Source: an uncultured Desulfovibrio sp.
GTDB lineage: Bacteria; Desulfobacterota; Desulfovibrionia; Desulfovibrionales; Desulfovibrionaceae
Assembly: GCA_913063155.1 (NCBI GenBank)
Contig: CAJXYU010000006.1
Coordinates: 214,432 to 278,431 of the forward strand
Direction: 5' to 3'
DNA length: 64,000 nucleotides
Shown: positions 1-9,095 of the stretch, in pieces
Layout of the letters: every line of letters starts with the position of its first letter
Position numbering within the stretch: the stretch's first letter is position 1
The notes under the pieces: model-generated
Databases searched by the model: none
Seen by the model: the letters and a program-made list of their open reading frames with translations, nothing else
What the model was told of the DNA's origin: nothing
Program-made: the position numbers and the translations under genes

Positions 1-1
1 T

Positions 2-2119
2 TCCGCTTCGGCCGAGACTCTGGCCAAGGCCCTTCCGCCCAAACTTTTCACGGTACAATCCGCCTCGGCCATCAACCCGCAGCAAGTGCTGGCCTTTCTC
101 GCAACCAACGCCCCCAACCTCATGGGCGAAAAAGAATTGCAAGCCGTCAAGAACAAGCTGTCACCGGCGCAGGTACGCAGGCAACTGGGCGAAGACTACT
201 CGCTGCTGACCTCGCCCCAGGGCCTGGCCGCCAAGCAGATGGTGCGCCTCGATCCCCTGGGCCTCCATTCCCTGCTCACCCCAAGGCTGGCCCGGTACCG
301 CGCCTTTTCCAACGTGACCCTGCACCAGGGCCGCGTATTCAGCAAAGACGGCGACGCCCTGCTGCTTACGGCCACAACTCCCGTCGCCATGACCGACGCG
401 GACGGGGCGCAACGGCTCGTGGACGCCTTTGCCACAGCTTGTACCGCCCTTCCCGCAGGGGTCACGGCCGACATGCTCAGCGGCCACGCCCATACCCTGG
501 CCAACGCCTCCGTCATCAAGCGGGACCTGGCCGTCATCAGCGCCGTGTCCCTGGCCGCCCTGGGCCTGCTCTTTTTCTTCTGTTTCCGCTCGGTGCGCGC
601 CCTGGGAGTGCTGGCGGCCCCGCTCCTGAGCCTGTGCGCTGCCTTGGGCATGACCGCTCTGTGCTTTGAACCGGTCTCGGCCATTGTGATCGGGTTCGGT
701 GCGGTCCTCCTGGGTATCTCCATCGATTTTTCCATGCACGCCTACTATGCGGTTTCCAGCCGTCCGGACAATCCCGGCGAGGCCCTGGCCTCCCTGAGCA
801 CCCCGCTCCTGTTCGGCCTGGTCACGTCCTGCGCCGCCTTCGGAGCCCTGTTCCTGTCAGGCATACCCGGCATCCAGCAACTGGCGTTCTTCTCCATCGC
901 CGGGCTGGTCACGGCCGCCCTGTACGCCCTGTTCGTGCTGCCCCATATCGGAGGCGCTGCGCCGACCAAGGCCGCACACGCTCCCTGCGGCGGGCCGAAA
1001 CGCCATCCCCGCGGGGCGCTGTTCACGGCCATCGGGCTGTTGTTGACTGGCGCGATCCTGTCCTGGAACGCCAGCCTGGATACGGACCTTCGCTCCATGG
1101 GGTACATGTCCAAGGACATCCGCCGGGCGGAACAGGCCTTCAACAAGTCATGGGGCGACGCCCGCAGCAAGGCCGTGGTCTTCACGAACGCGCCGGACAT
1201 GGGCTCGGCCATGGCACGCAACGAGCAAGTATGGAACATGGTCCGGGCACAACTGCCGCAGGTGCAGGGCGCAAGCCTGGCCCCGCTGCTTCCCGGCCTT
1301 GAGTCCCAGGCAGACAATCGCGCCCGCTGGACCGGATTCTGGACCAGAGACAAGCGGCGAGACGTGCAGGACCTGCTCACCACCGAGGGCAGGCAATTCC
1401 GTTTTTCCCCACGTGCATTCCAGCCGTTTCTGGACGGCCTGAAGACAACGCCGCAGCCGGTGACCCCCGCCACCCTGAAACAGGGCGGACTGGGTATGCT
1501 GCTGGAGATCATGGCCCCGTCCCGGCAAAAGGGCGACACCCAATTGCTGACCTTCCTGCCCGACACCGCCGAGGTGCGCGCTCTGTTCACTCCGGAACGG
1601 GAACGAAAACTGGGCGCACGACTCGTGTCCCGCATCCGGTTCAAGGAAAACCTGGAATCGACCATGGAAAGGGACATCGTCCGGTTCATCACCGCCTCGG
1701 GCCTGAGCGTGCTGCTGCTGGCGTTCCTGCTCTTCCGCAACGTGCGCCGCTCTCTGCTCTCCCTGCTGCCGCCCGGCTTCGGAGTGGTGACGGTCTTTGC
1801 GACTCTCGCGGCCACGCACACGCCCATGAATCTCTTTCACATCGTGGCCCTGCCCCTGGTCATCGGCCTGGGTGCGGATTACGGCATCTTCATGGTCTGC
1901 CGGGAGCGGGACCGCCTGCCCTTGTCCACGGTTCCGGCCATCCGCCTTTCCGGACTGACCACGCTGGCGGCTTTCGGCGTGCTGGCCCTGGCCAGGCACC
2001 CATCCCTGCACTCCCTGGGCATGACCGTGCTCCTGGGCGTGGGAGCCGCGCTTCTGGCCGCTCTGTACCTTCTGCCCCACCTGCTGGAGCAACCTTCCGG
2101 GAGGGCCGAATGCGTCTAG
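2..2119 (+). CDS. MMPL/RND-family exporter, 5' end outside window
   Basis: The reading frame is open to the left edge of the window, so the N-terminus is missing; the first internal start (GTG at 86) is not the true start. The protein is a predicted inner-membrane exporter of the MMPL/RND type. Two copies of a helical bundle are visible, each with a conserved acidic helix: GISIDFSMHA in the first and GLGADYGIFM in the second, separated by a soluble periplasmic stretch of roughly 200 residues. Members of this family occur in aryl-polyene clusters, where they are thought to move the lipid-linked product, and the genes immediately downstream fit that setting. The stop codon overlaps the lipoprotein gene start by 10 bases, which implies translational coupling. 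The family call is firm; the substrate is inference from context. Confidence 0.88.
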   Translation, partial: SASAETLAKALPPKLFTVQSASAINPQQVLAFLATNAPNLMGEKELQAVKNKLSPAQVRRQLGEDYSLLTSPQGLAAKQMVRLDPLGLHSLLTPRLARYRAFSNVTLHQGRVFSKDGDALLLTATTPVAMTDADGAQRLVDAFATACTALPAGVTADMLSGHAHTLANASVIKRDLAVISAVSLAALGLLFFFCFRSVRALGVLAAPLLSLCAALGMTALCFEPVSAIVIGFGAVLLGISIDFSMHAYYAVSSRPDNPGEALASLSTPLLFGLVTSCAAFGALFLSGIPGIQQLAFFSIAGLVTAALYALFVLPHIGGAAPTKAAHAPCGGPKRHPRGALFTAIGLLLTGAILSWNASLDTDLRSMGYMSKDIRRAEQAFNKSWGDARSKAVVFTNAPDMGSAMARNEQVWNMVRAQLPQVQGASLAPLLPGLESQADNRARWTGFWTRDKRRDVQDLLTTEGRQFRFSPRAFQPFLDGLKTTPQPVTPATLKQGGLGMLLEIMAPSRQKGDTQLLTFLPDTAEVRALFTPERERKLGARLVSRIRFKENLESTMERDIVRFITASGLSVLLLAFLLFRNVRRSLLSLLPPGFGVVTVFATLAATHTPMNLFHIVALPLVIGLGADYGIFMVCRERDRLPLSTVPAIRLSGLTTLAAFGVLALARHPSLHSLGMTVLLGVGAALLAALYLLPHLLEQPSGRAECV

Positions 2120-2628
2120 CCGTTCTGACCATGACCCTCTGCCTGTTGGCCGGATGCGCGACAACGCGCCCCTGCCCGAAAAACACGGCCCCGACTTCCG
2201 CGCAAACATGGCGGGCCAGTGGAAAAATCTTCACCCTGCGCCACGGCGGCGTGCTCATGACAGGAGGCAGGACCCTGCAAATGACCGGGCTCATGAAGCT
2301 GGACACCGGCCGGGGCCGCGCGGATCTGGCCATCTTCAACGGTTTCGGCCTCAAGCTGGCCGTGCTCCGAGTGACGCCGGAGACCACCGAAGTACGCCAA
2401 CTCTCGCCCATGGCCGAAATGATCCCGCACTTCGCCGAACAGGCGGGCATCGTTGTTCGAACCCTGTTTCTCCAAGGACGTCCCGCGGACCAATGCGCCG
2501 AAGTCCGGAATGAGAACTCGGTGCGGGCGGCGGGCGTATCCTTCCCGGCCACCATCACCTTCAAAGAGCTGCGATACGGCTACACGGTCATCCTGCGGCT
2601 CAAGGACGTACAGATCCATGATCAGTGA
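2110..2628 (+). CDS. Outer-membrane lipoprotein (DUF3261-like)
   Basis: A protein of 172 residues with a short hydrophobic leader ending in the lipobox LLAGC, so Cys15 should be lipidated after signal peptidase II cleavage. The rest is a beta-rich soluble domain without recognisable catalytic residues. A lipoprotein of this size follows the MMPL exporter in aryl-polyene gene clusters (the DUF3261 position), possibly acting as a LolA/LolB-like acceptor for the exported lipid. The gene starts inside the exporter gene, and its end overlaps the dehydratase gene start by 11 bases. The lipoprotein call is secure; the DUF assignment rests on position, length and general character. Confidence 0.72.
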   Translation: MRLAVLTMTLCLLAGCATTRPCPKNTAPTSAQTWRASGKIFTLRHGGVLMTGGRTLQMTGLMKLDTGRGRADLAIFNGFGLKLAVLRVTPETTEVRQLSPMAEMIPHFAEQAGIVVRTLFLQGRPADQCAEVRNENSVRAAGVSFPATITFKELRYGYTVILRLKDVQIHDQ

Positions 2629-3007
2629 CACCAGACTGAACCGGGAAATCCTGGCCAGCGCGGGCGTCTTCACAGCCCACGGCGATTCCTTTTCCATGGA
2701 ATTCACCTTCGGGCCCGGCTTTGTCGGCTTCGAAGGACACTTTCCAAACGATCCCATCCTTCCGGCCATGGTCCAGCTCATGACCGGGGCCGCGGCCTGC
2801 GGGCAGGCGGCGGGAAAACCACTGGCGGCCCGCACCGTGAGCCGTGCCAAATTCCTCAAGCCCGTCCTGCCGGGCCAGCACCTGGAGGTGCATGGTTCCC
2901 TGAGCCGCACGGATGGCGGCTACACCGCAGCCGTCAAGATCATCAGCGGACAGGACTTGGCCTCCTCTTTCCAGATGCAGCTGGACGACTGCACGGAGGC
3001 GGTATGA
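2618..3007 (+). CDS. Hotdog-fold 3-hydroxyacyl-ACP dehydratase (FabZ/FabA-like)
   Basis: This 129-residue protein carries the FabZ-like active-site signature GHFPNDPILPAMVQ near residues 40-53, in which the His of GHFP is the catalytic base of ACP dehydratases. It is predicted to dehydrate 3-hydroxyacyl-ACP intermediates during assembly of a conjugated polyene chain. The ATG at 2618 was chosen because it lies at the end of the lipoprotein gene in an overlapping, coupled arrangement; a longer in-frame extension runs back into that gene and is unlikely to be translated. The gene ends in a 4-base overlap with the thioesterase gene. Usual FabZ length is about 145 residues, so this is a compact version. 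Confidence 0.8.
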   Translation: MISDTRLNREILASAGVFTAHGDSFSMEFTFGPGFVGFEGHFPNDPILPAMVQLMTGAAACGQAAGKPLAARTVSRAKFLKPVLPGQHLEVHGSLSRTDGGYTAAVKIISGQDLASSFQMQLDDCTEAV

Positions 3008-3468
3008 GCAGAAAACCGTATTTCCCCCCCGTTCCGGGAGCGCCGGGACCGCTGCGCGTAAGCATGGAGCGCGAGGTGCGCTTCGAGGAAGTGGACCCCA
3101 TGGACATCGTCTGGCACGGCCGCTATCCAAGCTACTTCGAGGACGGACGGCAGGTCCTGGGCAAACGCTACGGCATCAGCTATCAGCACTTCCGGGACAA
3201 CAGGGTGGCCGCCCCCATCAAGCAGATGCACATCGACTACGTGCGTCCCCTGCGCTTCGGCGACGCCATGAGCATCGAGACCATCCTGCACTGGACCGAG
3301 GCGGCCCGACTCAACTACGAGTTCATCATCCGCAACGGCCAGGAGCAGGTGACCACCACCGGCTACACCGTGCAGCTCTTCATCGCTTTTGACGAGGAAC
3401 TCATGATGTACCCGCCCGACTTCTACGCCCGGTTCCTGGAAAACTGGAAACAGGGCATTCTGGAGTAG
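3004..3468 (+). CDS. Acyl-CoA/ACP thioesterase, 4HBT hotdog family
   Basis: A 154-residue hotdog protein of the 4-hydroxybenzoyl-CoA thioesterase type. The segment VDPMDIVWHGRYPSYFED, near residues 29-46, matches the family pattern in which an acidic residue and a tyrosine sit around the substrate pocket. In aryl-polyene pathways such an enzyme is thought to release or edit acyl chains on the carrier protein. It is coupled to the preceding dehydratase by an ATGA overlap and followed after 5 bases by the glycosyltransferase. The family is clear; whether the thioester is CoA or ACP cannot be told from the sequence. Confidence 0.82.
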   Translation: MSRKPYFPPVPGAPGPLRVSMEREVRFEEVDPMDIVWHGRYPSYFEDGRQVLGKRYGISYQHFRDNRVAAPIKQMHIDYVRPLRFGDAMSIETILHWTEAARLNYEFIIRNGQEQVTTTGYTVQLFIAFDEELMMYPPDFYARFLENWKQGILE

Positions 3469-3473
3469 CCACC

Positions 3474-4664
3474 GTGCCCGAAGTCCTTGTCGTCATACCC
3501 GTCTTCAACCACGGAGCCACGCTGCGCAGCATGGTCACGGGCGCGCTGGCGCACCATCCGGACGTGCTCGTGGTGGACGACGGCAGCACGGACAAAGGCG
3601 TGGAAACCATTGCCGATCTGCCGGTGCGCGTCATCCGCCACGAAGCCAACCAGGGCAAGGGACAGGCCATACTCACCGCCGCCGAAGAGGCCCGCAGGCT
3701 GAACAAGACGCATATCGTCACCATCGACGCGGACGGCCAGCACTACCCCGAGGACATTCCGGCTTTTCTGATGGCCGTCAAAAAAAATCCCGGCAGCGTC
3801 ATCGTGGGCAGCCGCCGCTTTACCGGCGAGCACGTGCCGGGCGCATCCAAGTTCGGCCGGTCCTTTTCCAATTTCTGGCTCCGGGTCCAAACCGGCCGGG
3901 AGCTCTCGGACGTGCAATGCGGCTACCGGGCCTATCCCGTGTCCCTGTTCCAGGCCGTGAAGCTGTGCGAAAGGCGTTACGCCATGGAGGTGGAGGTGCT
4001 GGTCAAGGCATCCTGGGCCGGATTCCCGCTCATGGACCTGCCCATCGACGTACACTACCCGCCGCCGCACAAGCGGGTCTCGCATTTCAGGGCGCTCCGG
4101 GACAACGTCCGGATATCCTTGCTCAACACCCGGCTCACGGCCCGCTGCTTCCTGCCTGTACCGCATCGGCAATACGCCGAGGACGAGGAAGGCAAGATCA
4201 GCCCGGTGCATCCCATCCGCTCCCTGAAGCTGCTGCTCATGCAGGACGAGTCTCCTTTGCTGCTGGCCCTGGCCGGGGCTCTGGGGATGCTGCTGGGCAC
4301 TCTGCCCATCATCGGACTGCACTGCATCGCCATCATCTTCGTGGCCGGATATTTCAGGCTGAGCCGCATCACCGGACTGGCGGTCAGCCAGCTGTGCATG
4401 CCCCCCTTTGTGCCCGCCCTGTGCATCGAGGCCGGATACTATTTGCGCAACGGCGAATTCCTCACGGACATCTCCCTGCGCACCCTGGGCTACGAAGCCC
4501 TGGACAGGATCTGGGAATGGGTGCTCGGTTCCCTGGTGCTGGGGCCCTTGTTCGCCCTGGTCATAGGCCTGGTCATCTACGCCATGGCCCTGGTGGTGCG
4601 AACCCGGCTGCAACAACAGGAGCGGAAAAACATGGCGGCCACGGGAGAAGCCCGTGACCGATAG
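3474..4664 (+). CDS. Family 2 glycosyltransferase fused to DUF2062 membrane domain
   Basis: Residues 1 to about 230 are a GT-A glycosyltransferase of the dolichyl-phosphate-mannose synthase type: VVIPVFNHG at the N-terminus, VVDDGSTD in the nucleotide-binding region and the metal-binding motif TIDADGQH. Residues 250 to 390 form a hydrophobic DUF2062-like domain with GTLPIIGLH and several membrane segments. It probably transfers a sugar or related group to a lipid-linked product at the inner membrane. The start is GTG, 5 bases after the thioesterase stop; the end overlaps the acyltransferase gene by 11 bases. The fusion of GT2 with DUF2062 is known for this cluster type. The sugar donor is unknown. 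Confidence 0.85.
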   Translation: MPEVLVVIPVFNHGATLRSMVTGALAHHPDVLVVDDGSTDKGVETIADLPVRVIRHEANQGKGQAILTAAEEARRLNKTHIVTIDADGQHYPEDIPAFLMAVKKNPGSVIVGSRRFTGEHVPGASKFGRSFSNFWLRVQTGRELSDVQCGYRAYPVSLFQAVKLCERRYAMEVEVLVKASWAGFPLMDLPIDVHYPPPHKRVSHFRALRDNVRISLLNTRLTARCFLPVPHRQYAEDEEGKISPVHPIRSLKLLLMQDESPLLLALAGALGMLLGTLPIIGLHCIAIIFVAGYFRLSRITGLAVSQLCMPPFVPALCIEAGYYLRNGEFLTDISLRTLGYEALDRIWEWVLGSLVLGPLFALVIGLVIYAMALVVRTRLQQQERKNMAATGEARDR

Positions 4665-5613
4665 GAAATGGACCAGCAAGAGTCTGGCCTCCTCGTTCTT
4701 TCACCGGATCTTCTACGCAACCATCCGGCTGGGCGGACGCTGGGCGGCCTACTGCCTGCTCGTGTTCGTGGCGGGCTTCTATGCCCTGCACCCGGGGGTG
4801 CGGGCGCGCACCGCGGAATACCGACGCAAGGTTCTCGGCGAATCCGGCTTTTTCCGGAACCTGTGGTTCTGTTACCGGCACTATTTCGAATTCGGCAAGA
4901 TGCTGGTGGACCGGGCCGTGCTGGGAATCCTCGGGCGGTTCGACATGCACACCACCCGCGAGGACAAGGAGTTGCTCCGCGACCTGCTGGCCGAAGAGCG
5001 GAAAGGGCTGATCATCATTACCGGCCATGCGGGCTGCTGGCAGCTGGGCACGGCTGGCCTGGAGGACATCGACGCGCCCAAAGCCGTGGTGCTCTACCGC
5101 GACCGGGCGGACGTCGACCGCCAATATTACGAACACGGAAAGGGCAGGAAAGCCCCTTTCAGGATCATCGATCCCCTCGGCCCGCTGGGCGGGACCGTGG
5201 AAATGATGGAGGCGCTCAAACAGGGTTCCATCATCTGCTTCATGGGCGACAGAAATTTCGGAGATGGGAACAGCGGAGTGAAAGTCGATTTTCTCGGGGG
5301 AGAAATCGAGGTTCCCATCGGCGCATACAGACTGGCCTCCCTCATGGGCGCCCCCGTGGTGGTGGCCTTTTCCCGGCGCACCGGCCCGGGACGGGGGAAA
5401 ATACGGATATCCAGGGCCCTTCAGGTCCCGGACGGACTGGGACGCGAGGCACAGGCCTACAAGGTCTACGCCCAGATGTTCGCCGACGACCTGGAGGAAT
5501 ACGCCCGGACAAATCCGCTGCAATTCTACAACTTCTACGACATGTGGGAAAAGAGGGATGAGAGAGATGAACATCAAGGAAAAACTCAAGGAAGTCCTGA
5601 TCAGCGACCTTAA
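4654..5613 (+). CDS. LpxL/HtrB-like lipid acyltransferase
   Basis: A 319-residue membrane-associated acyltransferase of the lauroyl/myristoyl-transferase family. It has an N-terminal hydrophobic segment around residues 25-45, the GHAGCWQLG block near residue 125 where lipid A acyltransferases have the catalytic H-x4-(D/E)-like site, and FMGDRNFGDGNSG near residue 195, a typical substrate-site block. It would attach an acyl chain, possibly the polyene, to a lipid head group. The start is GTG, inside the end of the glycosyltransferase gene. The acyl carrier protein gene begins inside its 3' end, so acceptor and donor genes are coupled. Confidence 0.83.
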   Translation: MTDRKWTSKSLASSFFHRIFYATIRLGGRWAAYCLLVFVAGFYALHPGVRARTAEYRRKVLGESGFFRNLWFCYRHYFEFGKMLVDRAVLGILGRFDMHTTREDKELLRDLLAEERKGLIIITGHAGCWQLGTAGLEDIDAPKAVVLYRDRADVDRQYYEHGKGRKAPFRIIDPLGPLGGTVEMMEALKQGSIICFMGDRNFGDGNSGVKVDFLGGEIEVPIGAYRLASLMGAPVVVAFSRRTGPGRGKIRISRALQVPDGLGREAQAYKVYAQMFADDLEEYARTNPLQFYNFYDMWEKRDERDEHQGKTQGSPDQRP

Positions 5614-5818
5614 CCTGGTGGATGTGACCCCGGAGGAAATCCGGGACGACGAGCCGTTATTCGGCGACGACGGACTGGGACTGGACTCCCTGGACGCCGT
5701 GGAGATCATCGTCATCGTGCAGAAGCACTTCGGCGTGGAGATCAGGAATATGGAGGAAGGCAAGGACGCTCTGCGGTCCCTGGTCAGCCTGGCGAAATTC
5801 ATCGAGGAGCGTCAGTAG
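5567..5818 (+). CDS. Acyl carrier protein
   Basis: A small acidic protein of 83 residues carrying the phosphopantetheine attachment site GLDSLDAVEI; the Ser of DSL is the prosthetic-group site. It should carry the growing acyl chain between the ketosynthase, dehydratase and thioesterase encoded around it. The ATG at 5567 is preferred to the one at 5558 because the GAGGG at 5553-5557 is correctly spaced only for the former. The gene overlaps the acyltransferase gene by 47 bases and lies 2 bases before the ketosynthase gene. Confidence 0.9.
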   Translation: MNIKEKLKEVLISDLNLVDVTPEEIRDDEPLFGDDGLGLDSLDAVEIIVIVQKHFGVEIRNMEEGKDALRSLVSLAKFIEERQ

Positions 5819-5820
5819 GC

Positions 5821-7011
5821 ATGCGGCCGGTTTCGCCTGTCGCCGTCCTGGGCGCGGAGTGTATCTGCGCGGCCGGTCCGACCCTGGACACCTGCATGGA
5901 ATCCATGCTCCAGGGCGGGCACGGACCCGCCTCGCCCACCCTGTTCGCCTGCGAGCAGCCCGAGCCGTTCCCGGTCTTCGAGGCCGCTGACTTCACGCCC
6001 GGCCCAGGAGAGGACAAGTATTCGCGCACGGTTCAGCTCCTGCTGCACACCACGCGCATGGCCTTTGCAAAAGCCGGGATCACCCCGGATGCACTCGAAG
6101 GGCTGCGGGTGGGAGTCTGCATCGGCACCTCGGTGGGAGCTTCGCTGAATTTTCTGGATTACTACAAGAGGCAGAAGCAGAACGGCGACCTGGAACTGGC
6201 CGCCATCCACACCTACGTACGCAGCAACCCGGCCACGGCCCTGGCCCGCAGATACGGCTTTACCGGTCCGGCCCAGGCCGTGGTCAACGCCTGCTCTTCG
6301 GGAACCGACGCCATCGGCATGGGCGCGGCCTGGGTCCGCCAGAATCTGTGCGACCTGGTGGTGGCCGGAGGAGCCGACGAACTGAGCGAAATCTCCTACA
6401 ATGGGTTTGCCCGGCTCATGATCACCAGCCCCGAGCAGTGCCGCCCCTTCGACAAGAACCGCAAGGGACTCAACTTGGGCGAAGGCGCGGGCGTCCTTCT
6501 GCTGGCTTCGGAACGGACCGTGGCCAAGCTTCGAGGTTCCGTACCGGCTCAGGTGCTGGGTTACGGCACATGCAGCGACGCCCATCATCTCACCGCGCCG
6601 CATCCCGAGGCTTTCGGCCTGGAACGGGCGGTGAACGACGCCCTGGCCCAGAGCGGGCTGGGCTGTGGAGACATCGGCTTCATCAACGTGCACGGCACGG
6701 GCACGGCCAACAACGATCCTGTGGAAGGATTCCTGCTCAAGAAACTTTTCAAGGACACTCCGTTCGTGGCCACCAAAGGCTACACCGGCCATACCCTCGG
6801 CGCAGCCGGGGCCATGGAGGCCGTGCTGACCGTGGCCGGTCTGGAGCAAGGTATCCTTCCGGCCTGCCATGGATTCAGCGAGACGGACCCGAACATCGGA
6901 CTCGCTCCCGTGGCCCGGGCAACGAAAACCTCGGCCCGGTTCGCCCTGTCCCAGTCCCTGGCCTTCGGCGGCAACAACTCGGCCATCGTCCTCAAGCGGG
7001 GTGACGCATGA
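5821..7011 (+). CDS. Beta-ketoacyl-ACP synthase (KAS II type)
   Basis: A full-length condensing enzyme of 396 residues with an intact Cys-His-His triad: the nucleophile in VVNACSSGTDAIG, the first His in NVHGTGTANNDPVE and the second in KGYTGHTLGAAGAMEA. It would carry out decarboxylative Claisen condensation with malonyl-ACP. The C-terminal FGGNNSA glycine loop is also present. It is followed with an ATGA overlap by a chain-length-factor-like protein, so the two likely form a heterodimer as in type II polyketide and aryl-polyene systems. Confidence 0.9.
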   Translation: MRPVSPVAVLGAECICAAGPTLDTCMESMLQGGHGPASPTLFACEQPEPFPVFEAADFTPGPGEDKYSRTVQLLLHTTRMAFAKAGITPDALEGLRVGVCIGTSVGASLNFLDYYKRQKQNGDLELAAIHTYVRSNPATALARRYGFTGPAQAVVNACSSGTDAIGMGAAWVRQNLCDLVVAGGADELSEISYNGFARLMITSPEQCRPFDKNRKGLNLGEGAGVLLLASERTVAKLRGSVPAQVLGYGTCSDAHHLTAPHPEAFGLERAVNDALAQSGLGCGDIGFINVHGTGTANNDPVEGFLLKKLFKDTPFVATKGYTGHTLGAAGAMEAVLTVAGLEQGILPACHGFSETDPNIGLAPVARATKTSARFALSQSLAFGGNNSAIVLKRGDA

Positions 7012-7826
7012 TCAGTCTTTCCGGCATGGGGCTGGCCGCGCCCTTCGGCGGCCTGAAGGAACTGCGGGCAGCATTGGATACGGACGCACCCTCCGCACCG
7101 GACCACAAATACCGGGTGGACACAACGTCCCTGACCGAATTCGTTCCGGCCCGCAGACTGCGCCGCGTGGACCACTTCACCAGCATGACCCTGCTGGCGG
7201 CCTACCGCGCCCTGTACGACGCCGGATACGGGGAAACCCTGCCCGAACGCATGGGCATCGTGCTCTGCACCGGGTACGGGCCGTCCGAGACCACCTTCGA
7301 CTTCCTGGACTCCATCATCGATTTCGGGGCCGGATGCGCCTCGCCCCTGGCCTTTTCCCACTCCGTGCACAACATACCGGCGGCCATGCTGGCCATGTTC
7401 CTGAAAACGCCCTGCCCGTGCACCACCTTGTGCCAGCTGCACCGCCCGGTGTTCACGGGCCTGCTCACCGCACAGACCTGGCTGAGCGAAGAACGGGTGG
7501 ACACCGTACTGCTGGGCGCGGTGGATGAAACAACCCCTCTGCTGGAACACACGTCCAATCAGCTGGGCAGAAATCCGGTGGGCGAAGGAGCCGCTTTTTT
7601 CGTGCTGCAACGACAGGAAGAGCGCACCGGACGCACCATCCGGCTCGCCCCGGCGGAAGCCCCGAAGGGCCTTGCGGCACGGGAGGTCCTACAACCGAAA
7701 GTCCTGTGCGGCGACATGCCCGTGGGTGCGGCCTTCGCCCTTGCGGCCACCGCCGTCCGGGTAGAGGCCGGCATTGCCGCCGAATGCATGGAGCACGGCG
7801 CATTGATCCGAGTGGAGCAGGCATGA
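7008..7826 (+). CDS. Ketosynthase chain-length-factor-like protein (truncated KS fold)
   Basis: This 272-residue protein resembles the N-terminal half of a ketosynthase (Ketoacyl-synt_2 type) and lacks the C-terminal half with the two catalytic histidines. The region corresponding to the nucleophile elbow reads PCTTLCQLHRP, without the usual ACSS motif. It is therefore probably non-catalytic and sets chain length or supports the partner ketosynthase. The length agrees with the short chain-length-factor partners found in aryl-polyene clusters, so it is not obviously a broken gene. It is coupled by 4-base overlaps to genes on both sides. Confidence 0.75.
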   Translation: MISLSGMGLAAPFGGLKELRAALDTDAPSAPDHKYRVDTTSLTEFVPARRLRRVDHFTSMTLLAAYRALYDAGYGETLPERMGIVLCTGYGPSETTFDFLDSIIDFGAGCASPLAFSHSVHNIPAAMLAMFLKTPCPCTTLCQLHRPVFTGLLTAQTWLSEERVDTVLLGAVDETTPLLEHTSNQLGRNPVGEGAAFFVLQRQEERTGRTIRLAPAEAPKGLAAREVLQPKVLCGDMPVGAAFALAATAVRVEAGIAAECMEHGALIRVEQA

Positions 7827-8992
7827 CGCACCGCCTTCCCCTTGAAACACGCGACGTGCAGGAGATGCTCTCAAGCCTGCTGCTGTCCGAAACACCCTAT
7901 GACCAGCGCATCAGGTGGGCGCAAGGCGCTTCTCTGCCGGACGATTTCCCGCTGGACGAAGCAACCTTGCCGGCACTCCCGGCCCTGGCGAAACGGGCGG
8001 ACGGCATGTTCCTGGCCGACACTGCGCCTTTCCTGGAGAACATGACCCTGTCCCAATGGGCCGGGGCCATTACCGGCGGCTGGAACGGCAGCCCGGAAAA
8101 GATCACCTTTTTCACCTCGGGCAGCACGGGCGAACCGGTCCCGGCCACCCATCCGTACTCCCGTCACGAGCAGGAGATCCTGGCCCAGGCAGAAGTCTTC
8201 CAAGGCAGAAAACGGATCGTCGGTTTCGTGCCGCGCCACCACATTTACGGCTTCCTCTTTTCCGTGCTCCTGCCCAAGGCCCTGGGCGTCGAAGCTGTCT
8301 GGCGGCAGCCCATGCCCACCCCCGGCCTGGTGGGCGATCTGCGGGCCGGAGACCTGGTGGTGGCCTTCCCGCTTTTCTGGGAAAAACTCATGCGCCTCGA
8401 CGTGACGTTCCCGCCGGGCGTCTTCGGCGTCACCTCCACCGGGCCCTGTCCGGCCGAGGTTCTTCACGCACTACGTGGTCAGGGGCTGGAGCGTATGACC
8501 GAGGTCTACGGTTCCTCGGAAACCGGCGGCATCGGTTACAGGCACGCCCCGACCGACGCCTATACCCTGCTGCCCTACTGGCGACGGACAGCGAATGTCT
8601 CGACGATCCTGCGCACCTTCAAAGGCGGGGCGACCAAAGCATTCACATTGCAGGACAGGCTGGAATGGCGGACCGAAACCGCATTCCGTCCCTTGGGAAG
8701 ACGGGACAAAGCCGTCCAGGTAGCGGGCATCAACGTCTATCCCGATCGGGTGCGGGACATGCTCCTCGGACATCCCCAAGTCGTGGAGTGCGCCGTGCGC
8801 CTCATGCGACAGGAGGAAGGGACGCGTCTCAAGGCCCTGGTGGTTCCCAAGGAAAATACGGACACGGGCGACCTGGAACACGAACTCCGCGCCTGGGCCA
8901 GGGCAAACCTGAGCCAGTACGAGCGCCCCGGTTCCTGGAGCTTTGCAAACGTACTTCCCAAAAATTCCATGGGAAAGACCGCCGACTGGTAA
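7823..8992 (+). CDS. Acyl-adenylating ligase (AMP-dependent synthetase family)
   Basis: An ANL-superfamily enzyme of 389 residues. The P-loop-like FFTSGSTGEP lies near residue 95, YGSSETGG near 230, and the hinge region GRRDKAVQVAGINVYP near 293, followed by a small C-terminal domain ending in LPKNSMGKTADW. It should adenylate a carboxylic acid and load it onto the carrier protein as a starter. At under 400 residues it is shorter than typical acyl-CoA ligases of about 500, as seen for aryl-polyene ligases. The start ATG at 7823 overlaps the previous stop; the longer frame upstream lies within the neighbouring gene. This is the last gene of the cluster. Confidence 0.85.
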   Translation: MTHRLPLETRDVQEMLSSLLLSETPYDQRIRWAQGASLPDDFPLDEATLPALPALAKRADGMFLADTAPFLENMTLSQWAGAITGGWNGSPEKITFFTSGSTGEPVPATHPYSRHEQEILAQAEVFQGRKRIVGFVPRHHIYGFLFSVLLPKALGVEAVWRQPMPTPGLVGDLRAGDLVVAFPLFWEKLMRLDVTFPPGVFGVTSTGPCPAEVLHALRGQGLERMTEVYGSSETGGIGYRHAPTDAYTLLPYWRRTANVSTILRTFKGGATKAFTLQDRLEWRTETAFRPLGRRDKAVQVAGINVYPDRVRDMLLGHPQVVECAVRLMRQEEGTRLKALVVPKENTDTGDLEHELRAWARANLSQYERPGSWSFANVLPKNSMGKTADW

Positions 8993-9033
8993 CCCCTGAA
9001 CTCATTCATATTTCATAACACCGCAATGACATC

Positions 9034-9067
9034 AAAAGGGCGGCCCCGGCCTGCGCCGACGCCGCCC
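9034..9067 (-). terminator. Rho-independent terminator of the chemoreceptor gene
   Basis: GGGCGGC at 9038-9044 pairs with GCCGCCC at 9061-9067. Read on the minus strand the stem is followed by TTTT. It lies between the convergent ligase and chemoreceptor genes and may serve both. Confidence 0.7.
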
Positions 9068-9095
9068 CTGTGGGTGAATAAAGGATAACAGAACC

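Noticed and set aside
7008..7826. Pseudogene status of the short ketosynthase-like gene
   Set aside because: The short length is normal for chain-length-factor partners, and it is cleanly coupled to both neighbours.
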